A DNA stretch of 64,000 nucleotides from Salipiger mucosus DSM 16094 (GCF_000442255.1 NZ_KE557285.1:60036-124035), one strand, 5' to 3'; numbered from the stretch's first letter, positions 39,719 through 48,160 are shown. Notes: generated by a model not told the origin, from the sequence alone. Translations and numbers: made by a program.

Positions 39719-40147
39719 TCACTGGATCGAGATGTCGACGCGCTGGCTCTCGCCGGTCGAGCCCGGAATCTTGAGATGGAACTGCCCCGGCTTGATCGCG
39801 AGGAACTCGATCTCCATCGTGCCGGCCTCGTCGAACTCGACGCTTTCGAGGCCGAAGGGCCGGACCTCGAGGCCGTTGATGACGACCTCGTTGACCCAGA
39901 TCGCGCGGAAGAACCCCGGCCCCTCCAGCGCCAGTTCGCCCGTTCCGTCGGCCTCGATCTCCAGCTCGTAGAGCTTGCCCGACTCCAGCGTGATTGGCCC
40001 TTCGGCCAGCGGCTTGCCGACCGACAGCGTGATCCCCGGCATCTCGCCCGAGTTGCTGTTCGACAGCACGCCGGCAAAGCCGAAGTCATGCGCCGCCGCG
40101 GGCAGCGCGGCAAGGCTCAGGGCGGCAATCGTTATCAGGGTCTTCAT
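39719..40147 (-). CDS. exported beta-sandwich protein with a predicted N-terminal histidine
   Basis: The 142-residue product has a Sec signal MKTLITIAALSLAALPAAA and a predicted cut before His20 (HDFGFAGVL). The mature protein is beta-rich and cupredoxin-like in pattern (GKLYELEIEADGTGELAL, GTMEIEFLAIKPGQFHLKI) but has no Cys and only two His: the new N-terminus and one near the end. It therefore cannot form a classical type-1 copper site. Its start overlaps the ABC ATPase stop by one base (TGATG), so it is the last gene of an ABC operon in the methanol-oxidation island. Function unknown; metal binding is a hypothesis. Confidence 0.75.
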   Translation of the reverse strand: MKTLITIAALSLAALPAAAHDFGFAGVLSNSNSGEMPGITLSVGKPLAEGPITLESGKLYELEIEADGTGELALEGPGFFRAIWVNEVVINGLEVRPFGLESVEFDEAGTMEIEFLAIKPGQFHLKIPGSTGESQRVDISIQ

Positions 40148-40767
40148 CAATCGTATCCTTCCGTTTGAACAAGATGGGGAGAGAGCGTCGCGGGCTCGCC
40201 GCGCAGCTCCAGGATGCGGTCGGCCAGGCGCTCGGCCTCGGCGCGCGCGTGGGTGACAAACAGCGTCGCCGGCCGGGTCTCGGCGATCAGCGTCTCGGTC
40301 AGCGCGATCATCGTCTCGGCCGTCTTCGCGTCCAGCGAGACGAAGGGCTCGTCCATGATGAGCAGCTCCGGCCGCCCGGCAAAGGCCCGCGCCAGCGCGA
40401 GCCGGCGCTGCTGGCCCAGCGACAGCTGACCGGGAAAGGCCTCGCCCCGCCCCTTCAGCCCCACCCGCGCCAGCGCCTCTCGCGCCGCGGCCTCGGAGAG
40501 CCCGGCGTTGGCCAGCGTCAGGTTCCGCAGCGCGCTGCGCCAGGGCAGCAGCGTCGGCTCCTGGAAGACGATGGCCATGTGTTCGGGCCGGCTCACGCAC
40601 CCCTCGAAGTCGGTGTCGATCCCCGCGAGGATGCGCAGGATGGTCGACTTGCCGATCCCCGACGGCCCCAGCAGCGCCACCGTCTCGCCGGGCGCGATGC
40701 GGAAGTGCACCGGCCCCAGCACCGGCACCCTGCCATAGCGCTTGGACAGGATGTCCACGCGGATCAT
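40147..40767 (-). CDS. NitT/TauT-type ABC transporter ATPase
   Basis: The 206-residue ATPase has Walker A GPSGIGKST, Q-loop FQEPTLLPWRSALRN, signature LSLGQQRRLALARAFA, Walker B LLIMDEPFVSLDA and switch His in LFVTHARAEAERLA. The PWRSALRN element is typical of SsuB/TauB/NitT ATPases. It overlaps the permease gene by ATGA and is also fused in time with the exported protein gene downstream. It pairs with the SsuC-like permease and NMT1-like binding protein encoded upstream. Substrate is unknown. Confidence 0.9.
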   Translation of the reverse strand: MIRVDILSKRYGRVPVLGPVHFRIAPGETVALLGPSGIGKSTILRILAGIDTDFEGCVSRPEHMAIVFQEPTLLPWRSALRNLTLANAGLSEAAAREALARVGLKGRGEAFPGQLSLGQQRRLALARAFAGRPELLIMDEPFVSLDAKTAETMIALTETLIAETRPATLFVTHARAEAERLADRILELRGEPATLSPHLVQTEGYD

Positions 40768-41513
40768 GCCGTCCGCCAGCGCCTCGCCCGCCGTTCCCAC
40801 GGCTGCAGGATCGCCCATTCCACCGCCAGCATCACGCCGATGAACGACAGCGCGTAGACCAGCACCATCGCCACGTCGAACAGTTGGAAGTACATGTGGA
40901 TCTGGAACCCCACCCCCGAGGACCGGCCCAGGAACTCCACCACCAGCACGATCTTCCAGATCACCGCGATCCCCGACCGCGCGGAGGCCGCGAGGAAGGG
41001 CGCGAGCTGCGGCAGTGTCACGTGCAGGAAGCGCGTCGTCGCCGACATCCGGTAGACCTTGGCCATGGCGTCCAGATCGCGGTCCAGCGCCCGCGCGCCC
41101 TCGCGGATCACCGTCGCCACGTTGGGCACCTTGTTCAGCGTCACCGCCGTGATCGCCGCCGCCTCGGTGAGCCCGATCCAGAGATAGCACAGCACGATCA
41201 GCACCAGCGCCGGCAGGTTGAGAAAGATCACCAGCCAGGGGTCGAGCAGCCGGTTCACCCGCTCCGATCGCCCCATCGCCAGCCCGATCGCCGTGCCCAG
41301 CAGCATCGCCAGCACGAAGGCCCAGGCCACCCGCACCAGCGTCGCGCCCAGGTGATGCGGCAGCGTGCCCGTGCTCAGCTCGCGCACGAAGGGCTGCCAC
41401 AGCGCGAGGGGAGAGGGCAGGATCTGCGGGTCCGCGGTCAGCGCCGCCGCCACGACCCACAGGCCCAGCAGCGCCGCGACCGACAGCAGCGGGCCGCTCG
41501 CCTTCCCGGTCAT
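40764..41513 (-). CDS. NitT/TauT-type ABC permease
   Basis: The 249-residue permease has about six helices, from LLSVAALLGLWVVAAALTAD to DVAMVLVYALSFIGVMLAV. Its EAA region is EGARALDRDLDAMAKVYRMS followed by ATTRFLHVTLPQLAPFL. It belongs with the SsuC/TauC class. Its position between the binding protein and ATPase genes defines a three-part importer inside the XoxF island. Confidence 0.9.
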   Translation of the reverse strand: MTGKASGPLLSVAALLGLWVVAAALTADPQILPSPLALWQPFVRELSTGTLPHHLGATLVRVAWAFVLAMLLGTAIGLAMGRSERVNRLLDPWLVIFLNLPALVLIVLCYLWIGLTEAAAITAVTLNKVPNVATVIREGARALDRDLDAMAKVYRMSATTRFLHVTLPQLAPFLAASARSGIAVIWKIVLVVEFLGRSSGVGFQIHMYFQLFDVAMVLVYALSFIGVMLAVEWAILQPWERRARRWRTA

Positions 41514-41525
41514 CGCGCCACCCGG

Positions 41526-42494
41526 TCACTGCACATCCGCGAAGAGGCCTTCGGGCACCGTGGTCGCCTCGCCCACCAGCTCCTCGCCGCCAAGCTCGGC
41601 CATGAGCGCCAGCAGCCGGCCCGCCGCCTCGGCGTCGACCGGGCCGCGCGCGGGCGCACCGGCCAGCCAGTCGGCCTTGAGCTGCTCGAACTGCGCGTCG
41701 GTCTTGGCATTCATCTGCGGGCGCACCGCCTCCCAGGCGCCGTCGTCGTCGGCCAGCATGTCCTTCACGTCGCGGCTGGCGTTGTAGAAGGACTGCGCGA
41801 TGCCGGGGTGCGCCTCGATGAAGTCCTCCTTCATGTAGTAGCCCAGCAGCGGCGTGTCGGGGTCGAGCCCCAGCTCGCTCGCCGCCGTCTCGACCGAGAC
41901 CAGCTCGCGCATGCCGCCGGCCTTCATCTTGGCCAGGAAGTGCCAGAAGTTGATCGACCCCGCGTAGTCGCCAGAAAGGCCCGACTTGAAGATCAGCGGC
42001 GGCGCGCCGAAGACCTGCTCGGTCTCGGCCTTGAGGTCCATGCCGTATTCCTGCTGCGCATAGGCGCGCAGGATCAGCCATGACTTGTCGAGCGGCCCGC
42101 CCGCGATGCCGATCTTGCCGCCGGCCATGTCGGTCAGGTCCTCGGCCTCGCTGTCCTCGGGCACCAGCAGCGCGCCCACGGCCTTGGAATAGGGAATGAA
42201 GACATAGTCCTTGCCGGCCGCGCGCTGGCGCGCAACCCAGATCCAGTCGGCGACGGCCATGTCGGCCTCGCCGCCCTCGACCGCGATCCGGGTCGCCGCG
42301 TTGTCGGCATAGCCCTGCACCTCGAGGTCGAACCCGTGCTCGGTGTCGAAGCCGTTCTCGCGGATCGCCGTCAGCTCCCAGTTGACGGTGCCGATCTGCA
42401 GCACCGCCGCGCGGATCACCGGCAGGTCCTGCGCCGCCGCCGCGGTGCCGATGGCAACCGCGCAGACGGTGGCTGCGAGCCTTGCGAATGTCAT
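41526..42494 (-). CDS. NMT1/SsuA-like ABC substrate-binding protein
   Basis: The 322-residue periplasmic protein starts at ATG 42494 after a GGGAGGAG ribosome site. It has signal MTFARLAATVCAVAIGTAAA and the mature start QDLPVIRAAVLQIGTVNWEL, the typical NMT1-like first strand and helix. Other segments include GGKIGIAGGPLDKSWLILRA and a terminal LLALMAELGGEELVG helix. Family members bind sulfonates, nitrate, thiamine precursors or metals, so the ligand is open. Its place next to a PQQ-associated beta-propeller hints at a ligand tied to quinoprotein function. Confidence 0.88.
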   Translation of the reverse strand: MTFARLAATVCAVAIGTAAAAQDLPVIRAAVLQIGTVNWELTAIRENGFDTEHGFDLEVQGYADNAATRIAVEGGEADMAVADWIWVARQRAAGKDYVFIPYSKAVGALLVPEDSEAEDLTDMAGGKIGIAGGPLDKSWLILRAYAQQEYGMDLKAETEQVFGAPPLIFKSGLSGDYAGSINFWHFLAKMKAGGMRELVSVETAASELGLDPDTPLLGYYMKEDFIEAHPGIAQSFYNASRDVKDMLADDDGAWEAVRPQMNAKTDAQFEQLKADWLAGAPARGPVDAEAAGRLLALMAELGGEELVGEATTVPEGLFADVQ

Positions 42495-42549
42495 GTCGTT
42501 CTCCTCCCTAGTGCCTCGCGGCATGGGACCGTGGTGCGCCGGCCCCGTT

Positions 42550-43521
42550 TCAGTCCGGCGTGATCGCCACGCCCCAGGGCTGCTGCCCCACCTGGATCGA
42601 GCGCACCGCCTCCTCCGCGGCCACGTCGATCACCGTCACGTCGTTGGAATTGCCGTTGGTGGTGACGAGGTATTCCTCGCCCGGCGTGAAGGCCATCTGC
42701 CAGACCCGCTGCCCCACCATGATGTATTCGACCACCTCGAGCGAGGCGCCGTCGATCACCGCCACCCGGTTCGCCGGCCCCAGCGCCACGAAGATGCGGC
42801 TGCCGTCGCTGGTGGCCTTCACGCCCACCGGCTGAAGCCACTCCGGCAGCACGCCCGGCACCTCGAATTCGATCTTCTGCGTCAGCGTCGGCGTGCCGTC
42901 CCCGGCGATGTCGATGACGCTGACAGTCCCGCCGATCTCCGAGCTCACGAACAGCCGCGATCCGTCGTCGAGATACTCCGCGTAGCGCGGACGCTGATCG
43001 ACGAGGATGTTGTGCTTGATCTCGTAGTCCTCGGTCGAGATGAAATGCGCCATGTTGGTGGTTTCCGAGGTATTCACCACCCAGTTCGTGTCGGGCGAGA
43101 TCGCCATGCCCTCGGGCTCCACGCCCACGGGCACCTCGGCCAGGATCGTGTGGTCCTCGGTGTCCGTCACGGTCACGAGGTTGTCGTCCTCGTTCGCGAT
43201 GTAGAGCGGGTTGCCCGAGGGATGGATCACGAACAGCTCCGGGTCCGGCCCCGAGGGCAGCGTGTAGACCTCCTCGTAGGTCTCGGTGTCGAAGACCCGC
43301 ACGAGGTCGTCGTCCGAGGCGCAGACATACAGCAGCGAGCCGTCGGGCGAGAGCGTGATGCCCCGAGGCCGGTTGCCGCCCGCGAAGGTGTGGATGACCT
43401 CCCAGCTCCCGGTGTCGATCACGGTAATGTCGTTGCCCCGCTCGTTCGAGACGAAGGCCTTGCCGGCCAGGGCGCCGCTGGCGGTCAGGGCAAGGACGGA
43501 GGCGGCGAGAACAGTCTTCAT
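42550..43521 (-). CDS. PQQ-catabolism-associated YVTN beta-propeller protein
   Basis: The 323-residue exported protein has signal MKTVLAASVLALTASGALA and seven repeats of the pattern V.D..S.EV...I.VG..P.G...SPD (for example ITVIDTGSWEVIHTFAGG and VTVIDVAAEEAVRSIQVG). This is the beta-propeller family repeatedly found beside PQQ-dependent alcohol dehydrogenases. Function is unproven; suggested roles include scaffold or metal/cofactor handling in the periplasm. It starts 2 bases after the preceding gene ends. Confidence 0.88.
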   Translation of the reverse strand: MKTVLAASVLALTASGALAGKAFVSNERGNDITVIDTGSWEVIHTFAGGNRPRGITLSPDGSLLYVCASDDDLVRVFDTETYEEVYTLPSGPDPELFVIHPSGNPLYIANEDDNLVTVTDTEDHTILAEVPVGVEPEGMAISPDTNWVVNTSETTNMAHFISTEDYEIKHNILVDQRPRYAEYLDDGSRLFVSSEIGGTVSVIDIAGDGTPTLTQKIEFEVPGVLPEWLQPVGVKATSDGSRIFVALGPANRVAVIDGASLEVVEYIMVGQRVWQMAFTPGEEYLVTTNGNSNDVTVIDVAAEEAVRSIQVGQQPWGVAITPD

Positions 43522-43523
43522 GG

Positions 43524-44714
43524 TCACTCCTCGAAGGCGGTACAGTCGGATTCGGAGCGGTCGAGCCCCATGGTATCCAGCGGCGAGACCTGGTGCAGGA
43601 AGCCGTCCTGCGGGCTCACGCTCACGGTGATGCGGTCGTCGTAGAGCAGGATCGGCAGACGCATCTGGCCGTTCCAGTCGCGGAAGGTGACCTTCTGCCC
43701 CTTGAAAGCGGCCAGCTCGAACGCGTCGCTGAGCGCGTAGTCGCGCAGCGTGTCGGGATCGGCGCTGCCGGTGCGGGTGACCGCCTCTCCGATGACGCGC
43801 AGGGCGAGCCAGGCGTTGTAATCCTCTTCCCGCACGTAGCGGCCGGCCAGCTCCTCGAAGCGGGTCTGGAACTGCGTCGCCCCCCAGGCCTCGTGCGCGC
43901 CGTGAAAGGTCACGGGCCGCAGGCCGGCGCTGCCCATGACCGGGCGCGGCGACCACAGGTGGAACGGCAGGTAGGCGGCGAAGTAGTCGGTGGCATCGGC
44001 CGCGATCACCACGTCGTGCTCGGGCGCGCGCTGCATGAAGGTCGGCAGCTGGCGCTGCACCATGGCGTGCCCGGTGTCGGTGCGCCGCGCGCCGCCGGTG
44101 TCCTCGAAGGTGCGCGTCTCGACGATCTCGGCGCCGAACTTCCGCGCGGCGCGGGCATAGGCCTCGGAAAGCGCCTTGTCCGCCGGGTTCGAGCCCTCGA
44201 CCAGCAGCCAGCTCGGCCATTTCTTCCAGACCGCGAACTGCGCCACCGCGTCGGCGCGCATGCCGTAGGAGGGGACCGTGTGCAGCAGGTTGGCCCGGCA
44301 GGCCCCGCTGCGCAGCTCCATGCTCTCCGCGCGGATGTTGAAGACCAGCGCCCCCGCCTCGGCCGCCCGGTCGGTCAGCCGCCCTGTATCCTCGGCCCCC
44401 GCGGCCAGCACGACAAGGCGCGTGCCGGTCTCGAGGATCTCGTCCAGCGCCGCATCTGCCTCCTCCGGGGCCACCGCGTGGGTCGTCGTCTCGTAGCTGT
44501 GCCCCATGAAGCTGCCGGTCGTGCCATTGTCCTCGTCGGCCAGCGCCGCCCCGGCGAAGCCGAGGTCCTCCGGCGGCAGATCGTAGCGCGAGATGGGCAG
44601 CAGCTCGGGGTAGTCGACGCGCAGCACGGCGGCGTCGACCTCGACGGCCCGGACGGGCCCCGCGACGGTCAAGCCGACCGCCACCGCGGCCAGCGGCGCA
44701 AACAGGTTTCGCAA
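43524..44714 (-). CDS. PQQ-associated ABC-type periplasmic binding protein (branched-chain amino acid-like fold), likely TTG start
   Basis: The product matches the periplasmic binding proteins linked to PQQ-dependent alcohol systems: VEVDAAVLRVDYPELLPISR, LVVLAAGAEDTGRLTDRAAE, WLLVEGSNPADKALSEAYAR and MGSAGLRPVTFHGAHEAWGA. I prefer a TTG start at 44714, because GGGAGGAG lies just upstream and the product then opens with a clean signal (LRNLFAPLAAVAVGLTVAGP then VRA), giving 396 residues. An ATG at 44750 would add 12 charged residues in front of the signal. No matching branched-chain permease is nearby, so it may be a sensor or carrier rather than an importer part. Confidence 0.82.
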   Translation of the reverse strand: MRNLFAPLAAVAVGLTVAGPVRAVEVDAAVLRVDYPELLPISRYDLPPEDLGFAGAALADEDNGTTGSFMGHSYETTTHAVAPEEADAALDEILETGTRLVVLAAGAEDTGRLTDRAAEAGALVFNIRAESMELRSGACRANLLHTVPSYGMRADAVAQFAVWKKWPSWLLVEGSNPADKALSEAYARAARKFGAEIVETRTFEDTGGARRTDTGHAMVQRQLPTFMQRAPEHDVVIAADATDYFAAYLPFHLWSPRPVMGSAGLRPVTFHGAHEAWGATQFQTRFEELAGRYVREEDYNAWLALRVIGEAVTRTGSADPDTLRDYALSDAFELAAFKGQKVTFRDWNGQMRLPILLYDDRITVSVSPQDGFLHQVSPLDTMGLDRSESDCTAFEE

Positions 44715-44840
44715 TGTCTCCTCCCTTGCCCGACTCTTCCTGTCGGACATGGCAACAGCCTGCACGACAGTCGGGGCACGGCGGAACCAATACTTTCGGA
44801 TAAGTTGTCGCGGGCCGGGCCGAGGCCGCACCTTCGCGCC

Positions 44841-45341
44841 ATGCTCCGCATGACAATTCCGACGCTCTGCCTCGCCCTCGCCGCCCCCGCCGCGGCCGAC
44901 GAGCCCGAGCGCGTCGCCTTCTTCGGGCTGACCTTCCTCGACACCTCGATGCAGACCGAGATGTTCGGCGAGAACCCCGACGAGACCGCGCGCCTGGCGA
45001 TGCTCGAGGAGATGGTCCGCGACCGCTTCGAGGCCGAGGGCTTCGCGCTGGTCCCGCTCGACCCGGTGGCCGAGCGACTGGAGAGCACGGTGAACCCGGC
45101 CAAGTGCTATGGCTGCGACACCCGCATGGCGCAGACCCTCGAGGCCGACTACTCGCTCGTGGGCGAGGTGCAGAAGGTGTCGAACCTGATCCTGTCGATG
45201 AACCTGCAGATGCGCGAGGCCGGGAGTGGCGACATGGTGCGCGGCCGGGTCGTCGACATCCGCTCGAACACCGACGAAAGCTGGTCGCGGGGCATGCGCT
45301 ACATCCTCGACCGCACGTTCTTTCCGGAGGATTCCGAATGA
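44841..45341 (+). CDS. exported DUF3280/DUF2380-type protein of the PQQ-alcohol island
   Basis: The 166-residue protein has signal MLRMTIPTLCLALAAPAAAD and a mature domain ERVAFFGLTFLDTSMQTEMF, then NPAKCYGCDTRMAQTLEADY and EVQKVSNLILSMNLQMREAG. It fits the DUF3280 family that accompanies PQQ-dependent dehydrogenases, with a CYGC pair that may be redox active. It is divergent from the binding protein gene and overlaps the next gene by ATGA. Role unknown. Confidence 0.82.
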   Translation: MLRMTIPTLCLALAAPAAADEPERVAFFGLTFLDTSMQTEMFGENPDETARLAMLEEMVRDRFEAEGFALVPLDPVAERLESTVNPAKCYGCDTRMAQTLEADYSLVGEVQKVSNLILSMNLQMREAGSGDMVRGRVVDIRSNTDESWSRGMRYILDRTFFPEDSE

Positions 45342-46150
45342 TCCGCGCCGCCATCGCGACCACGCTCCTGCTCGCCGCCGCCCCGCCCCTGCAGGCGGGC
45401 GAGACCTGGGACGCGCTGAAACGCGAACTGTACGGAGATCGCGTACTTGTCACAGGCCGAACCGTACTGTCCGTCGATGCGCCCTACCGGACGTACGAGG
45501 ACGCACGCACCCATGTCTCTGCCCGGGTCACCGCGCCCGAGGGCACGCGCATCGGCGAGGTGACCGTCGTTCTGGACGAGAACCCGATGCCGGTCTCGGC
45601 GGTCTTCGCGCTGAAGCAGCCGCAGGCGCGCTTCGCCTTCGACGTGACACTGCGTATCAACGGGCCCACCCCGCTGCATGTGGTGGCCGAGACCACCGAC
45701 GGCCGGCTCTTCGTCTCCGAGAGCTTCGTCAAGACCTCGGGCCAGGGCGCCTGCGCGGCGCCGCCGGGCACCGACCCCGAGAAGGCGCTGGCCACGCTGG
45801 GCGACATGGTCCTGAGCGTCGGAGGCCCCCTGCCCCGTGCCACGGCGACCGAGCGGCTGGCGGGCCTCGCCGACCGCTTGCGGCGGCTCGACGTGGACAT
45901 CTCGCATCCCTCGCATTCCGGCATGCAGATGGACCAGGTCTCGCTGCTCTTCATCCCGATGCGCTACGTCGAGACGGTGGAGATCGACACCGACGGCGCG
46001 GGCTACGTCGAGATGACGGGCAGTATTTCGCTGTCAGAGAACCCTGCGCTGAAGCTTTCGGTGCCGGGCGATACCGGACATCTGGGCGTGACCATGACCG
46101 ATACCGACGGCACGGTCAGCACAGCCGAGACGCGGATCGCGGGCTACTGA
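45338..46150 (+). CDS. SoxYZ-like fusion carrier protein, copy 1 (quinoprotein-associated)
   Basis: The 270-residue protein has signal MIRAAIATTLLLAAAPPLQA, an N-terminal SoxY-like domain (VTVVLDENPMPVSAVFAL), a Cys-bearing linker KTSGQGACAAPPGTD, and a C-terminal SoxZ-like domain (ISHPSHSGMQMDQVSLLFIP). In true SoxY the reactive Cys ends a C-terminal GGCGG arm. Here it sits between the two fused domains, as in the SoxYZ-like carriers found beside quinoprotein dehydrogenases. A covalently carried intermediate is unknown. A second copy lies at 53406. Confidence 0.88.
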   Translation: MIRAAIATTLLLAAAPPLQAGETWDALKRELYGDRVLVTGRTVLSVDAPYRTYEDARTHVSARVTAPEGTRIGEVTVVLDENPMPVSAVFALKQPQARFAFDVTLRINGPTPLHVVAETTDGRLFVSESFVKTSGQGACAAPPGTDPEKALATLGDMVLSVGGPLPRATATERLAGLADRLRRLDVDISHPSHSGMQMDQVSLLFIPMRYVETVEIDTDGAGYVEMTGSISLSENPALKLSVPGDTGHLGVTMTDTDGTVSTAETRIAGY

Positions 46151-46158
46151 GGGCAAGG

Positions 46159-46212
46159 CCGGGGGCGCTGCCCCCGGACCCCCGGGATATTTCCAGCCAG
46201 AAGATGCTTCTG
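46159..46212 (+). repeat. dispersed intergenic element (copy B) with terminator-like hairpin
   Basis: CCGGGGGC-GCT-GCCCCCGG (46159-46177) forms an 8-bp stem and is followed by ACCCCCGGGATATTTCCAGC then CAGAAGATG. The element matches copy A (reverse orientation) and shares the TATTT...AGAAGA tail with copy C. It fills the gap between two convergent genes and may terminate both. Confidence 0.6.
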
Positions 46213-46231
46213 CGCGGGGCCTGCCGCGAGA

Positions 46232-46762
46232 TCAGGGCTGCCAGGGCGTGACCTCTTCGGTCGGATAGTCCCAGAGCGTCCAGCCGTCGGTGCCCTCGGG
46301 CAGCCAGTAGACCTCGGCATAGCCGTAGGTCAGCGCGCGCTTGGCGGCATTCCAGGACATCCAGCATTCCTCGAGGCAGAAGAAGACCAGTGGGCGCGCC
46401 TTGTCGGAGCCGCTCGCGGCCGCGAGCCCCTCGCGGAAGTAGGTCTCGGTCTCCTTGGCCAGTGCGCCATAGCCCACGTTGGGCAGCCAGAGCGCGCCCG
46501 GGATCGAGTGCCGCGCCTTTTCGCGCCAGATCGTGCCCTCGGGCAGGTTCGCGGGTTTCGGTGCGCGCGGGAGGACATCGACGAAGGCCGCCGCGTCGTC
46601 GGACCAGAGCTCGAACGCCTGTTCGGGACCGACGACCGTCGCGCCTTCGAGGGTGGCGGGCACGGGTCCGCGGTAGTGGTCGTCGCGGTAGCCCTCGGGC
46701 TCGGGCACCCCCGCGGAAAGGGCTGCCGGCAGCAGCAGGAGCGCCGCCAGCAGCCGGGTCAT
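46232..46762 (-). CDS. PQQ-catabolism-associated rhodanese-like protein (CXXCW-motif family)
   Basis: The 176-residue exported protein has signal MTRLLAALLLLPAALSAG and a rhodanese-like fold: FVDVLPRAPKPANLP, SIPGALWLPNVGYGAL, and the active loop VFFCLEECWMSWNAAKRALT. The conserved Cys pair followed by Trp is the mark of a family seen only with PQQ-dependent alcohol or methanol systems. The Cys pair here is separated by three residues. It overlaps the end of xoxJ by ATGA. A role in redox or sulfur handling of the dehydrogenase is likely but unproven. Confidence 0.87.
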   Translation of the reverse strand: MTRLLAALLLLPAALSAGVPEPEGYRDDHYRGPVPATLEGATVVGPEQAFELWSDDAAAFVDVLPRAPKPANLPEGTIWREKARHSIPGALWLPNVGYGALAKETETYFREGLAAASGSDKARPLVFFCLEECWMSWNAAKRALTYGYAEVYWLPEGTDGWTLWDYPTEEVTPWQP

Positions 46763-47610
46763 TGTCCGACCTCGCGCACCGCGTCTCCCATGTCGGTGAC
46801 CAGCGGCACGCCCGCCTCGGTCAGGAGCGCGTCGATCTCGTCCTGGTGGCGCCGGATCAGCGAGTTGAGCTCGCGCTGCCAGACCTTCTCGCCGCGCCGC
46901 ACGCCCATGGTGATGCGGTAGAAGAGCCGCGGGGCCGCCGCCTCGTTGAGGAGCGGAATCACCTTGAGGTCGGGGTGGTCGCGCTTGACCAGCGGACCCG
47001 CGATCGGGCCCCACATCACCGCGCCGTCGATCTCGCCCGCATCCACGTCGTCGAGCATGTCGAGCGCGGGGCTCTCGTAGCGGCGGTCGACGTGCAGCGC
47101 GTAGGGCTTCGCCGCGCCGATGAGCCCGTTGCGCGCGAGATGTGTCGCCGGGGGCGCGCCGGCCGTCACCCCGAGCGAGCGGCCCTGAAGCGCCGGGTCC
47201 GACAGCTCGGTCACGCCCGCCAGGTCGCCGTCCTTCGGCACGACGAGCACGTGGGTCGAGACCATGTAGTGGTTGGTGTTCAGCACCATCTCGTGACCCT
47301 GCGCATAGCCCATCACCACGTCGCACTTGCCGGCCTTCAGCGTGTTGCGGATGAAGCCGGTCGCCATGGGGAACCAGGTGTATTGCACCGGGCGGTCCAG
47401 CTTGGCTGCGATGAGCTCGGCCAGCCTGTTCTCGTAGCCGCTGCCGTCCTCCATCGACATCGGGTCGTTGGCCGGATCCGCGCAGACCCGGAAGGCGGTC
47501 TTCGAGACCAGGTCCGAGGTCTGCGCGTCACCCGGCCCTGCCCGGGAGGCCAGCAGGGCCGCGAGGGTCACCACCGCGAACGCGGCGCGGGACTTAGCCC
47601 ATGCAGGCAT
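46759..47610 (-). CDS. xoxJ: XoxJ, periplasmic binding-like partner of XoxF
   Basis: XoxJ is a solute-binding-like protein always found with XoxF and thought to help activate or load the dehydrogenase. From ATG 47610 the product is 283 residues with a signal (SRAAFAVVTLAALLASRAGP). Segments are FRVCADPANDPMSMEDGSGY, CDVVMGYAQGHEMVLNTNHY, VLVVPKDGDLAGVTELSDPA, and GEIDGAVMWGPIAGPLVKRD. This start overlaps the end of cycB by 17 bases. It forms the end of the xoxF-cycB-xoxJ series with the CXXCW gene. Confidence 0.92.
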   Translation of the reverse strand: MPAWAKSRAAFAVVTLAALLASRAGPGDAQTSDLVSKTAFRVCADPANDPMSMEDGSGYENRLAELIAAKLDRPVQYTWFPMATGFIRNTLKAGKCDVVMGYAQGHEMVLNTNHYMVSTHVLVVPKDGDLAGVTELSDPALQGRSLGVTAGAPPATHLARNGLIGAAKPYALHVDRRYESPALDMLDDVDAGEIDGAVMWGPIAGPLVKRDHPDLKVIPLLNEAAAPRLFYRITMGVRRGEKVWQRELNSLIRRHQDEIDALLTEAGVPLVTDMGDAVREVGQ

Positions 47611-48127
47611 CTTCGTTCTCGGCAAAGGTGTCGCTCTTGGCTTCCTTGCTGGCCGGACGGCCCCGCCCGATCGCGCCCGAGCCATGCGCCTTGAGGTAGG
47701 TGTAGATGTCGTCGAGGTAGCACATCACGTTGGGGTTCGTGCCGAACGCCGGCATCACCGAGTTCTCGGCCGCGCCGACCTTCTGCCGGCCGTTCACGAC
47801 GACGTCGACGAAGTCGTAGTAGTCCATCTCGACGGCGGAGTTCTTGAGCGCCGGGGCGTAGGTCGAGCCCTCGCCGTCGGGGCCGTGGCAGACGTGGCAT
47901 TCCGCGTGGTAGCGACGGAAGCCCGAGAAGGTCGGCCAGTCCACCGTGCCGTCCTCCTGGACGTTGAAGGTGGGGATGTCGTCCTCGGTGAAGTAGCGTC
48001 CGCCGTCCTCGTAGGCCGCGGCGATGTTGGGGTCGTCCATCGAGACGTCCGCCGCGCTCAGCGCGCCGGCCGCGAACGTGGCCGCGGTGGCGGCGGCGGC
48101 CGCAAGAAGGGTGGCGTATCGTGTCAT
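47594..48127 (-). CDS. cycB: XoxF-partner c-type cytochrome (CycB/XoxG-like, cytochrome c553i type)
   Basis: The electron acceptor of the methanol dehydrogenase. The 177-residue exported cytochrome has signal MTRYATLLAAAAATAATFAA, heme motif Cys77-His-Val-Cys80-His81, axial Met125 (ENSVMPAFGT), and two further cysteines, Cys136 (NVMCYLDDIYTYLKAH) and Cys175 in the tail EDACMG. The extra Cys pair marks the four-cysteine methanol-associated cytochrome family. A perfect 11-bp stem-loop separates it from xoxF, so its expression is probably set apart from that of xoxF. Confidence 0.92.
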   Translation of the reverse strand: MTRYATLLAAAAATAATFAAGALSAADVSMDDPNIAAAYEDGGRYFTEDDIPTFNVQEDGTVDWPTFSGFRRYHAECHVCHGPDGEGSTYAPALKNSAVEMDYYDFVDVVVNGRQKVGAAENSVMPAFGTNPNVMCYLDDIYTYLKAHGSGAIGRGRPASKEAKSDTFAENEDACMG

Positions 48128-48160
48128 TGGGTGCCTGCCTGTTCTGGAAACCTTGGGTGT

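Noticed and set aside
39719..40147. Classical cupredoxin
   Set aside because: The beta pattern is similar, but no Cys, Met-His pair or second internal His is present for a type-1 copper site.
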